In this document: positions 38,301 through 46,253 of the stretch, piece by piece
Layout of the letters: every line of letters starts with the position of its first letter
Numbering within the stretch: position 1 is the stretch's first letter
Assembly (NCBI RefSeq): GCF_005925345.1
Contig: NZ_SSHJ01000008.1
Coordinates: forward strand, 1 to 64,000
Source: Pedobacter ureilyticus
Lineage (GTDB): Bacteria; Bacteroidota; Bacteroidia; Sphingobacteriales; Sphingobacteriaceae
Direction: 5' to 3'
Length of the DNA: 64,000 bases
Position numbers and translations under genes: made by a program
The notes under the pieces: model-generated
Told to the model about the DNA's origin: nothing
Seen by the model: only the letters and a program-made list of their open reading frames with translations
Databases searched by the model: none

Positions 38301-38436
38301 TCCACCCTTTTAAATCTTCTTTTTTACCATTGAACTTTTCGTGTAGTAAAATGTCATTTGCAGATGCAAAATTCCAAATACAGACAAAAAATGTAATTAG
38401 CTGTATCCGTAAAATATGATTAGGTATAATCTTCAT
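35323..38436 (-). CDS. FG-GAP/VCBS-repeat protein, periplasmic form
   Basis: 1037 residues with a signal peptide ending near FASA (25). Residues of about 28-180 form a CBM-like jelly roll (LHEKFNGKKEDLKGW). Residues of about 205-900 contain at least eight calcium-binding loops of type DxDxDGxxD (DVDGDGDYD, DWDGDGNKD, DFNNDGKPD, DWDGDGRTD, DWDNDGDLD, DVDRDGDLD, DWDGDGNLD, DWDNDGKPD), a VCBS/FG-GAP propeller. About 940-1035 is an Ig-like domain. There is no T9SS domain. The same jelly roll plus propeller is repeated in 40214-44617. No named enzyme family is recognised. It is a candidate polysaccharide-cleaving or binding protein, since the PUL has no other candidate endo-enzyme. Confidence 0.75.
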   Translation of the reverse strand: MKIIPNHILRIQLITFFVCIWNFASANDILLHEKFNGKKEDLKGWKFVPDSSWSILPKVGPFGDGSLIVNGARNSNIKKYEVSFPVKINSGKEKTFRLSAWLKTENVNYRRDEIVAIQFKGAKYFQEIREFTRNSNYSYLEKLLKIPAHLSNATINIIFYGQNGAAYFDEIKLEDVTENDKSQLWNKSTTPFYVEKKSIPAPQIKWNADLPYRVTGKLDQDYSGDPVWTDLDFSRLLLATGELNPVDPSSVKLFAKYSNGKIEECPVSFGDPISKLSDRYLRNGTFKWRAKKGASSYEIYFASAGKNGPLPQQNNLHMGVGELLNYPAGDKNLLWAGWPGYGLEVLDVDGDGDYDIYGKTVDGGIWLHRNVGTNQSPLFLPRSRQLKTDKDTTEEAEDFSIDWDGDGNKDRVFYVKHPRSNRVDNIETSVYVQLHRNGKLSKEVILTYADGTPVRFINSSWFSMKTGDFNNDGKPDLVVGSTQGFAEILLNKGLNEKDRPVVTNEKLPLHVFKKQPYESGDMSLKPFPIDWDGDGRTDLVFTAWQGFYWISLNKGKKGEMKFDKPIELYQQGGVLVHNDSPAPYAVDWDNDGDLDIISGGCSGNLMYFENIAGKGNAPQFKAGVFLRDDNNERFFVNAVKEGGTVQGMEEQYWGYLTVVPADVDRDGDLDLIIADCLGKVRWIENIGNKSNPKLSRKIHDFIFNGKPLITPWRNRPGVADWNNDNRLELILLNDDSELVFYSQDAKNPSLLQLSGNLKDKNGKNILIKRPPSKVPGGNGRLQIDVADWDGDGNLDLVIGEPRMYLGGGNLTVCLNKGTNLNPVFEYGLLKARGGRFVEWTGSDGHDAWHCTYPCVVDWDNDGKPDIITGTESGRFAFYANDYFKGEKFPVFTAQEFDVREENKTFSRILDFKSLNPFTEALNTQNVQLQLLPEEANSNRNNVSGTLQITSPQKGAILSGKVKFIAGTTYSSPVSVDFYINNEKVATEISAPYVAFGDDSFWDTTKHPDGEYTLKVVLQLFDGRKVEVVQTNVIKNKK

Positions 38437-38461
38437 GTTAATTTTTCCTGGTCTTAAATTT

Positions 38462-40198
38462 TTATTTACTGCTTACGATAAATTTCTTAGATTGTAGGTT
38501 ACCTGCCGCATCAAGTAAGGCGACATAAATCTTTCCATCAACAATTTCTTTTGCTGGTATTTTTATTTTGTTTTCTCCGGCTTGTATTACGATATTTTCA
38601 ACAGCTATTGTTTCACCCAAAGTGTTGTATATAGACATACTTCCTTTTGAATTGATTGCAGCATTAAATTTCACTGTAACCGTTCCCGCAACCGCATACA
38701 CATCGAAATTGTTGGCAATTGCTAATCTTGAAGCTACCGGAATAATGTTCGAAGGCGTTGTCTTTCCATCAAAATCTACTTGGTTCAAGTGATAATATGC
38801 TGTTCCGTTTAAAGGCTTAGTATCTTTAAATGAGTAATTAAGAGTAGCATCAGAATTATTATTGCCTTTTACGCTACCAATCACATTAAAACTATCACCA
38901 TCAGCAGATCTTAGCACATCAAAATGTGAGTTGTTTTTTTCTGATGAAGTTGCCCAGCTCAGCTTTACATAATTTTGTTCTACTTTGCCATTGAACGAAG
39001 TTAAAGTAACAGGCAAAACAGTTTTAGTTACAGTACCAGGGGCGAAAGTTAATCCTCTAAAACCTGTGCCAGAGCTAGCAGAAACAACGCTACTAATTGT
39101 TGCACTTAAATCTGCATTATATGTTGCTGAGTTATCTATAATTTTTATAATACTGTTACTGCTTGCAGCATATAGTGTAGGTACATTTCCAACTAAAGAA
39201 CCTGTAAGCGACTTAATACCCACCACTAAAGCATTTGCCGTAACCCTTGCTATTGAGTTTGTGTTTGTAACAGAAACTCCACCTGCAAAAACCCAATTAT
39301 CTCCGCTTTCTACTGTACGGATATATTTTCTGATATGTCCTGCGCCTAAGCCAGCTGTCCCAGTTAATTCTGAAACAAAATATAACAGATCATTCCCAGG
39401 AACAGAGGCATTAACATCAAACAATACAAAACCATTGGTTACGTCTTCTCCTGGTAAATTGGCTCCCGTTGCTGGTATACCTTCAAGTACCGTTGCCGTA
39501 GCACTCGAAGTAGGCAAACCATCTCCTATTTTAGCTATACGAAAAGGGTTTGCATTAGTACTTGAATATAACTGTCCGTTAAAGATGCCTAAACCACCAG
39601 GTCTTAAGGCACTAGGTGAAGCAGCAATCTGTGTTGAAACTGTACTTCCTACAGTAGTGTAATGTATTCCCTGTGTTTGTCCACCAATCCAAATATCTGT
39701 ACCATTAGATGTTACCGCATTACGGTTATCTCTATTATCTAAATTAGCTATAGCTGTGGATGTATTAATAACTGGGGAAGTAGCTCCGTTTGATATTATG
39801 GCTACCACTTTGGGGGTAGTAACATATTGAATATTATTTTCAGTATTTGCTTGTGTTGCACCTGCCGCAACGTCATGACCAGCAAGTGCTAAGTATAAAC
39901 CATTTGGAGACAAAGTACTAAAACCCTGTGAAGAAGCGGTAGCCCCTCCTCCTACCAAAAATCTTCTATTAGCACCAACGGTTTCTGATGGTAGAGATAC
40001 AGTATTTATTAAGGTACCAGCGGCGTTATATTCATCTAAAAATACAGGTACAGCGTTATTTGTGGCATTGGTATTTACCCTTACCACCACCAGGTTGCCA
40101 GCCGTAAAATTGGCATTTGCTGTTTGTGAATAAACAGCATTAATTTGCGCTAATGAAGCGACAAACACAATTAGAGTAATTATTTTATTCATATTCAT
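38462..40198 (-). CDS. Propeller-like module protein with T9SS sorting domain
   Basis: 578 residues: signal peptide (ending near VYSQ, 25), the same propeller-like module as 29872-30954 (about 28-392; NLVVVRVNT, FLDEYNAAGTLINTV, IWIGGQTQGIHYT, RGLTFAPGT), and a C-terminal T9SS-type region from LPVTLTSFNGKV at about 396 to KKFIVSSK. The C-terminal region has an Fn3-like domain, then the sorting domain. It should be secreted across the outer membrane by the T9SS and attached to the cell surface or released. It lies 16 bases after the large fusion gene and 26 bases before the VCBS gene. Glycan binding is plausible but not shown. Confidence 0.75.
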   Translation of the reverse strand: MNMNKIITLIVFVASLAQINAVYSQTANANFTAGNLVVVRVNTNATNNAVPVFLDEYNAAGTLINTVSLPSETVGANRRFLVGGGATASSQGFSTLSPNGLYLALAGHDVAAGATQANTENNIQYVTTPKVVAIISNGATSPVINTSTAIANLDNRDNRNAVTSNGTDIWIGGQTQGIHYTTVGSTVSTQIAASPSALRPGGLGIFNGQLYSSTNANPFRIAKIGDGLPTSSATATVLEGIPATGANLPGEDVTNGFVLFDVNASVPGNDLLYFVSELTGTAGLGAGHIRKYIRTVESGDNWVFAGGVSVTNTNSIARVTANALVVGIKSLTGSLVGNVPTLYAASSNSIIKIIDNSATYNADLSATISSVVSASSGTGFRGLTFAPGTVTKTVLPVTLTSFNGKVEQNYVKLSWATSSEKNNSHFDVLRSADGDSFNVIGSVKGNNNSDATLNYSFKDTKPLNGTAYYHLNQVDFDGKTTPSNIIPVASRLAIANNFDVYAVAGTVTVKFNAAINSKGSMSIYNTLGETIAVENIVIQAGENKIKIPAKEIVDGKIYVALLDAAGNLQSKKFIVSSK

Positions 40199-40213
40199 AA
40201 ATTATTTGGTTAA

Positions 40214-43200
40214 CTAATTAATTGGTATAAATTTTTTCCCGATTATTTCTCCGCCTGCATTTAGCAACAGGATGTATACAGCACGTCCATTCATTCCTGC
40301 CACGGGTATATTGAATAAGTTTTCCCCTTTGTATATTGTAAGGCTTTTCTCACCAAGCAGCTTCCCAGATATATCATAAACCGAAGCTTTTACGGATGTA
40401 GAGTTAGCGTAAACTAGTTTTACAGCTACCTGTTGGTTAGCCGATGATCCACTGACAGTGACGTTATTTTCCATAAATGATGGAAGTTTTATTACTGTTA
40501 TTTCTGAGAATTTTTCTTTTCCATCTCCATCTACCAACTTCAGTTTATAATAATTAGAGCCTTCGGATGGTTGCTTATCTATGAACTGATAATTTTCCAT
40601 TTCTGAAAGCTTACTAGTCACTTTCACAAGACCAATATTTGTGTATGTCACACCATCAGTTGAACGTAGTACTTCGAAATATGAACCTTCAGTATCTGCT
40701 ACTGCTTTCCATTGTAACACTGCTTGGCTGTTCGATAACTTACCGGCAAATGATATTAAGGTTAGCGGCAAAGTCGAAACTGCTCTTAAGGCTTCATCCT
40801 TCACTAGTTGCAATTGAACATTCTGTGTATTCAACCCCGTTGTGTAAGCATTCAAGTTTGAAAAGTTCAAGATTTCTTGTACTTGATCTTCTTCGTTTTT
40901 ATATTGAAATGTTTCTGCTGTAAAAACAGGATAAGAACTTCCAACGAAATAATCGTTAAAAAACAAGGCAAAACGACCAGTTTCTGTTCCAGTTAACAAA
41001 TCTGGCAATCCATCATTATTCCAATCTACAATATTCGGATAAGTGCAATGCCATGTATCGTGTATTTCAAAACGGGCATTACCTCTTATCGGAAGTACTC
41101 CAGTTTCAAACGCTGGTGCAAGATTAGTTCCCTTGTTTTTGAACAACAGCAGGTTACCACCGTTTGCGCTGTTATTTGTAGCTGTAATATATGTTAGCGG
41201 TTGACCGATAATGAGATCTAGCTTTCCGTCTCCGTCCCAATCTCCTACTTCTATTTGTGTGCGACCTGCACCACCTTTGTGAGGGTAATTAACTACTAGG
41301 ACAGGGTTCCCACTTTGATCTTTTAAATCAGCTCCCTTTATTAAAACAGAGGGATTACTTGCCGATTGGGAATAAAAAACAAGCTTGCTTCTATTAGCTG
41401 TTATCACATTATTGACAACGATTAAATCCAACAATCCATCATTATTCCAATCCGCTACGCCTGGTCTGTTACGCCATGGTGTAATAAAAGGGCTACCATT
41501 TACAGTAAAGTTGTGTATAGCCGATGACATGATTGGACTTTGTCTTGTACCAATATTTTCTATCCACCTCAATCTGCCCATGCTGTCAGAAATGATAAGA
41601 TCGATATCTCCATCGTGGTCTACATCTGCAGGCACACACGTTAAATACCCCCAATATTGTTCTTCTAAACCTTGAATAGTGCCGCCTGCTTCTGATGCAT
41701 TTACATAAAAGCGTTCTCCGTTTTGGTCGGTAAGGAATGTTCCTCCTTTAAATTGAGGATTAGCTCTGGTACCTGTATTTTCAAAATACATTAAGTTGCC
41801 ATCTGCTCCTCCGCTAATGATATCCAAATCGCCATCATTATCCCAGTCTACCATGTAAGGTGAAGACGAATCATCGTGTACCATTACACCACCTTTTTGA
41901 TATAAATGTATTGGAGCATCAAATTCTAAAGTGTTATTGATGCCTTTATTCATAGATATCCAATAAAAGCCTTGCCACGAGGTAAAAACTATATCGGTTT
42001 TACCGTCACCATTCCAATCTATAGGAAATGGTTTTAAAGACATTCCACCAGAAAGTGACTGATCTGAAGCGTATAAATTAAATGGAAGCTGGGTTAATTG
42101 TGCTGTTGGTTTATCGTTAACCAAGCCCATATTTAGCAATATTTCTGCTGAACTATTTGCCGTACCAACAACTAGGTCTATTTTCCCGTCGTTATTGAAA
42201 TCTCCAGCTTTAATAGCAAACCAAGTTGAGTTCTCAAAAACCACATCATTACCATTGTTATATTTTAGAGGTTGACCAGCAATAAATGCCCCATTTCTAT
42301 ACAATTGAATGTAAACAGATGCAGGAATATTGGCATAACGATCTGTTCTTGTAGGTCTTGTGTAATAAATTCTATCTTGGTTACCATCTCCATCCCAATC
42401 AAAATATAAATCTGCTGGAAAAAAAGTTGGTTTAACATCAGTTGCTAAGGGCCTGCTTCTTGGTAAAAAAAGTGGATTTGCATTTGTCCCGATGTTTCTA
42501 TGTAGCCAAGTTCCCGAATCGGATGACTGACCATAAATATCCCAATTACCATCACCATCGACATCAACAACTTCTAAATTTAAACCAGGCCAGCCAGCCC
42601 AAAGTAAGTTGTTTTCATTTGCCGGATAGTGCAATAACTCTCCAACGCCTAGATTGGGCATCTCTGAGAAATAAACTTGCCCATTTGCATCAGCAACGTC
42701 GAAATATATTTCATACTTTACCGCACCACTAACAGAGCGCCACTTTAAAGTACCGTTACGCTCATAATGGTCGGCTAAATTCGAGACAGGATCACTTAAA
42801 ACAGCTTTGCATTCTACTCCTTGTCCATTTGCCATTCTTGCAAAAACCTTTATTGCTTCTGGATTTACTGGACCACGTTCTCCCGCAGCGAGTAATAGTC
42901 TGGAATAATCAAAGTCAGCCCAAACTGGATCATCTCCGTTGCCTGTATTGATATTTCCTACAATTCGATAGGGCAAGTCTGCTAGCCAAGAAGCGCCTCC
43001 AGAAACCGCAACCTTCTCTACGCCGTAGGGATTAAAAGTATTGCTACTATTAGTTAATGAATCAGTTACATCAGTTATCCTTATTTCATCAAAAAAAACT
43101 TTACCTGTTGTAGTTGTATTTAACCTGAGTATTAATCTCAAGCTTTCTGTTCCAGCTGGAATTTTTAAGTCTTTTTCTAAATAATTAAAACCAGGAGTTT

Positions 43201-44617
43201 GAGAATTAAACTCGGACATGGTTTGGCTGTAATTAGTACCAGCCACTTGAATAGAAGCTATTGCTCCTCTTAAAAACGGAATACCTTCTGTTTTTATCCA
43301 TCCGCCAACGCGTATAATTCTTTCTTGGTTAAGATTTAGCTTGAAAGGCAATACTGCCGTAAATGTTGTATTTGTAGGATCTGCCTGAACCGACAATGAA
43401 CTACTTCCTTCTACGCTTGTAGTTGGAACTGACCACGATGCATCGGGCGTAAATGACCAATCTTTTAAATCTGATTTTGAACCATTAAAGCTGTATTGAA
43501 AATAATTGTTGTTAGTGTATTTTGCGATGGTTCCTGGCGTGAACGTTAAGCCTCTAAAAGCCGTTTTAGCAGCAGCCGTTTTTAATACACTAACTGTGGC
43601 AGAAAGGTTACTTCCATAAGGAGCATTGTCTACAATCTTTATAATTTTATTCGCCCCAACACCATATAAAATAGGCACACCGTTAACCAAAGAACCTGCA
43701 AGGCCCCTTACGGAAGCTAAATTACCTCCTGTAACCGATCCAATATTTACCCATGTAGCACTACTTGAGTCGTATTTGTATTTCTGGAGATTTCCGCTGC
43801 CCAATTCACTTACAAAATAGAGCAAATCGTTACCAGGAATTTGTGGATCTACATCGAAGAAAACATAGCCGCATGCTGCATGCTCTGCTGGCAAATTTGA
43901 GCCAGTTGCAGGTATACCTGATATCGCAGTTGCTGTAGTTAATGAAGTAGGTAAACCATTTCCAATTTTAGCTATACGATACGGATTTTGGTTAGTACTT
44001 TGGTAAAGCTGTCCGTTAAATATACTTAGTGTACCTCTGGTTGGCGATGGCGTTGCCGATACTTGTACCGAAGTTGTACTGCCTAATGTGGTGTACTGCA
44101 CGCCTTGAGATGTTCCGCCAAACCAGATGGCATTACCATCAGTAGTTATCGCCGTACGATTATCGCCATTAGCTATGGTTAATGCCGTTGTTGTATTAAT
44201 TACTGGCTGCGTTGCTCCATTACTGATAATTGCAAAAACACGTTTGGTTACTACATCTTGAAGACTTGCAAGTGCAGTTTCTGGTACAGCGTTGTATCCC
44301 GCCAAAGCAAGATATTGGCCATTAGGCGATAAATTTCCAGCACCGTGAGAAGTAGCGGTATTTCCACCAATAACAAAAGCGTGGTTACTGCCATTAGCTA
44401 CAGTCGGAATTTCTACAGTGTTTACCAGAACCCCACCAGGAGTGTATTCGTCTAGATAAACTTTCTGAGCATTTGCCGATAAATCTGACACACCATCTCC
44501 AACCCTAACAACGAGTAGGTTACCTGGGGTAAAATTAGCGTTAATTACCTGAGCAACAACAGTTCTAATACTTAAAACGAAGATAAATATGTATAAAAAT
44601 AAGTATTGTCTTTTCAT
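40214..44617 (-). CDS. Propeller + VCBS fusion protein with T9SS sorting domain
   Basis: 1467 residues. The order is: signal peptide (ending near VVAQ, 23), propeller-like module (about 24-365), jelly roll (about 372-530, FNGSKSDLKDWSFTPDASW), VCBS/FG-GAP propeller with many DxDxDG loops (about 545-1265), and an Fn3-like plus T9SS sorting region from LPLTLISFAGKL at about 1282. It equals the modules of 29872-30954 and 35323-38436 joined in one chain and given an export signal. It is the first gene after SusD in PUL2, the usual place for a surface enzyme. It is separated from SusD by a hairpin (44663-44682). The catalytic function is unknown. Confidence 0.78.
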   Translation of the reverse strand: MKRQYLFLYIFIFVLSIRTVVAQVINANFTPGNLLVVRVGDGVSDLSANAQKVYLDEYTPGGVLVNTVEIPTVANGSNHAFVIGGNTATSHGAGNLSPNGQYLALAGYNAVPETALASLQDVVTKRVFAIISNGATQPVINTTTALTIANGDNRTAITTDGNAIWFGGTSQGVQYTTLGSTTSVQVSATPSPTRGTLSIFNGQLYQSTNQNPYRIAKIGNGLPTSLTTATAISGIPATGSNLPAEHAACGYVFFDVDPQIPGNDLLYFVSELGSGNLQKYKYDSSSATWVNIGSVTGGNLASVRGLAGSLVNGVPILYGVGANKIIKIVDNAPYGSNLSATVSVLKTAAAKTAFRGLTFTPGTIAKYTNNNYFQYSFNGSKSDLKDWSFTPDASWSVPTTSVEGSSSLSVQADPTNTTFTAVLPFKLNLNQERIIRVGGWIKTEGIPFLRGAIASIQVAGTNYSQTMSEFNSQTPGFNYLEKDLKIPAGTESLRLILRLNTTTTGKVFFDEIRITDVTDSLTNSSNTFNPYGVEKVAVSGGASWLADLPYRIVGNINTGNGDDPVWADFDYSRLLLAAGERGPVNPEAIKVFARMANGQGVECKAVLSDPVSNLADHYERNGTLKWRSVSGAVKYEIYFDVADANGQVYFSEMPNLGVGELLHYPANENNLLWAGWPGLNLEVVDVDGDGNWDIYGQSSDSGTWLHRNIGTNANPLFLPRSRPLATDVKPTFFPADLYFDWDGDGNQDRIYYTRPTRTDRYANIPASVYIQLYRNGAFIAGQPLKYNNGNDVVFENSTWFAIKAGDFNNDGKIDLVVGTANSSAEILLNMGLVNDKPTAQLTQLPFNLYASDQSLSGGMSLKPFPIDWNGDGKTDIVFTSWQGFYWISMNKGINNTLEFDAPIHLYQKGGVMVHDDSSSPYMVDWDNDGDLDIISGGADGNLMYFENTGTRANPQFKGGTFLTDQNGERFYVNASEAGGTIQGLEEQYWGYLTCVPADVDHDGDIDLIISDSMGRLRWIENIGTRQSPIMSSAIHNFTVNGSPFITPWRNRPGVADWNNDGLLDLIVVNNVITANRSKLVFYSQSASNPSVLIKGADLKDQSGNPVLVVNYPHKGGAGRTQIEVGDWDGDGKLDLIIGQPLTYITATNNSANGGNLLLFKNKGTNLAPAFETGVLPIRGNARFEIHDTWHCTYPNIVDWNNDGLPDLLTGTETGRFALFFNDYFVGSSYPVFTAETFQYKNEEDQVQEILNFSNLNAYTTGLNTQNVQLQLVKDEALRAVSTLPLTLISFAGKLSNSQAVLQWKAVADTEGSYFEVLRSTDGVTYTNIGLVKVTSKLSEMENYQFIDKQPSEGSNYYKLKLVDGDGKEKFSEITVIKLPSFMENNVTVSGSSANQQVAVKLVYANSTSVKASVYDISGKLLGEKSLTIYKGENLFNIPVAGMNGRAVYILLLNAGGEIIGKKFIPIN

Positions 44618-44662
44618 TGCCTATTTCGTTGTTAGCTTTTTTAGGGACAAAGACAGGCATAG

Positions 44663-44682
44663 AACGCTCTATGCAGAGCGTT
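44663..44682 (-). promoter_or_regulatory. Intergenic hairpin between SusD and downstream PUL2 genes
   Basis: An 8-bp stem (AACGCTCT with AGAGCGTT) closes a 4-base loop. It sits 46 bases after the SusD stop and 46 bases before the fusion gene start. No U-run follows on the minus strand, so it is not a full terminator. It could stabilise the susCD part of the transcript or lower expression of the distal genes, as known for other sus-like operons. Confidence 0.5.
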
Positions 44683-44727
44683 TTACACCTACCTTATTAA
44701 TAATTTGATTATGCTATTTCGTAAGCG

Positions 44728-46245
44728 CTAATAACCCGGATTTTGATCTGATGGACTTATCGCATTGTTCACCGCAATTTCATCATCTGGAATTGGATAC
44801 AGGTATGCTCTTGTATTGTAAACCATACCAGCAAGTGATACTTCAAAAGAATTATCCATATGATCTTTTAAGCGTTCTAACCTTTGTACATCGTAATATT
44901 CGTGAAGTTCTCCCGATAATTCTTTTACTCGCTCTAAGTAAATTAAGTTTCTAAAATCTACTTGAGAAACTACTGTAGTTTGCAATGCAGCTGACGATCT
45001 TGCCCTTACCTTATTCAAATATGCATAAGCACTGTTAGGATCATTGATATCGCCTGGACCATTCACCTCATTTTCGGCTTCAGCATACATTAGTAGAACA
45101 TCTGCGTAGCGCAACAACAACATATCATTAGCATGCCTAACGTTAGAAGCCGCCTTACCTGCTGGGCCATCCTGATATTTACCCAACGCTAATCCGCTAG
45201 GATCTCTGTAGTAGGTACTTGTTTGGTAAGTAACGGTAGCACCGTTATATGCTCTGTACGACCATAAAGCAGTAACATCTCTTCGAGTATCTGTAGCTAA
45301 ATACAAATTTCTAAAAGCAGTTGTGAAACCATAATTATACTGACCGTATGAAGTAGCATAATCAGAATTTAAGCCAGCAGCAAAAAATGCCAAAGCACTT
45401 CCCTGATCGGGCAAATTAGAAAATTGAATAGCGAATATAGCTTCTTTATTGGCCGCTTCTTTTGCTACATCGAATACGTCTTTAAAAACTGGTAGCAAAT
45501 CTATACCGTAGGTATCTTTTTCGTCAATTACCTCTTTTAACTTGGTTCTGGCCAATGCCCATTTATCGGTCTGTTTAAGTGGATAGCCAGCCATAGTTAG
45601 ATAGACTTTACCTAACAAGGTTTTAGCTGCGGCTCTTGTTGCTCTTCCCCTATCGGTAATGGGTCTTATTGGTGGTAATCCTGTTTCAGCGTATTTTAAA
45701 TCTTCTATAATTTGGTCGTAAACGGCTTGTACGCTTGCTCTTGGTGAGTGAATTCCTTCTATGCCTGTTGTTTCTTTTATCTTTAGCGGTACTCCTCCAA
45801 ATAACCTTACCAAATAAAAATAAGACATTGCCCTCAAAAATTTGGCTTCGCCCACATATTGCGCCTTTAAGTTCTCATCCATATCTATCCCTGGAACTCG
45901 GTCTATTATTGCATTGGCCCTACTTATGGTGAGATATAATGATGCCCAAGTTCTCGATATTCTTGGATCTGTAACGGCGAAATTAAAACTCGCATAAGGT
46001 TTGTGCGTCCCTAATCTTGTTACCACATATTTACTTGGCAAAAAAGACATTACAAACAAATCGTTTGTATAAAAGTGTTGCCTATTAAGCGTATTGTATA
46101 CTCCGTACAATGCAACTTTTGCATCTCCAGCGTTTCTAAAATATACCTCTGGTGTTAGAGATGAATATATTTTTTCGTCCAGTTTACCGCAAGCACTTGC
46201 GATTAATACAGGAATTATTAATAATATGAAATACTTTTTTGACAT
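44728..46245 (-). CDS. SusD/RagB-family glycan-binding lipoprotein (PUL2)
   Basis: 505 residues. The lipobox is LIASAC with Cys19, followed by GKLDEKIYSSLTPEVYF. The SusD-like TPR region includes YVGEAKFLRAMSYFYLVRLFGGVPL (positions of about 110-135), and the RagB domain includes LLRYADVLLMYAEAENEVN near 375. It binds glycan chains at the cell surface and caps the partner SusC. It is 8 bases after the SusC stop, in the same transcript, and divergent from the PUL1 SusD, in line with a different substrate. Confidence 0.95.
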   Translation of the reverse strand: MSKKYFILLIIPVLIASACGKLDEKIYSSLTPEVYFRNAGDAKVALYGVYNTLNRQHFYTNDLFVMSFLPSKYVVTRLGTHKPYASFNFAVTDPRISRTWASLYLTISRANAIIDRVPGIDMDENLKAQYVGEAKFLRAMSYFYLVRLFGGVPLKIKETTGIEGIHSPRASVQAVYDQIIEDLKYAETGLPPIRPITDRGRATRAAAKTLLGKVYLTMAGYPLKQTDKWALARTKLKEVIDEKDTYGIDLLPVFKDVFDVAKEAANKEAIFAIQFSNLPDQGSALAFFAAGLNSDYATSYGQYNYGFTTAFRNLYLATDTRRDVTALWSYRAYNGATVTYQTSTYYRDPSGLALGKYQDGPAGKAASNVRHANDMLLLRYADVLLMYAEAENEVNGPGDINDPNSAYAYLNKVRARSSAALQTTVVSQVDFRNLIYLERVKELSGELHEYYDVQRLERLKDHMDNSFEVSLAGMVYNTRAYLYPIPDDEIAVNNAISPSDQNPGY

Positions 46246-46253
46246 GGCTTAAA

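Noticed and set aside
35323..38436. VCBS protein as an integrin-like adhesin or RTX-type repeat protein
   Set aside because: It lies inside a PUL, has a CBM-like jelly roll, and its architecture is duplicated in the enzyme position after SusD; an adhesin role is not excluded but is less supported.
38985..39662. A 225-codon plus-strand open frame inside the propeller-T9SS gene
   Set aside because: It is entirely antisense to a well-supported gene, has Pro/Val/Thr-rich composition expected from the reverse of Thr/Asn/Gly-rich beta repeats, and has no recognisable domain or start signal.
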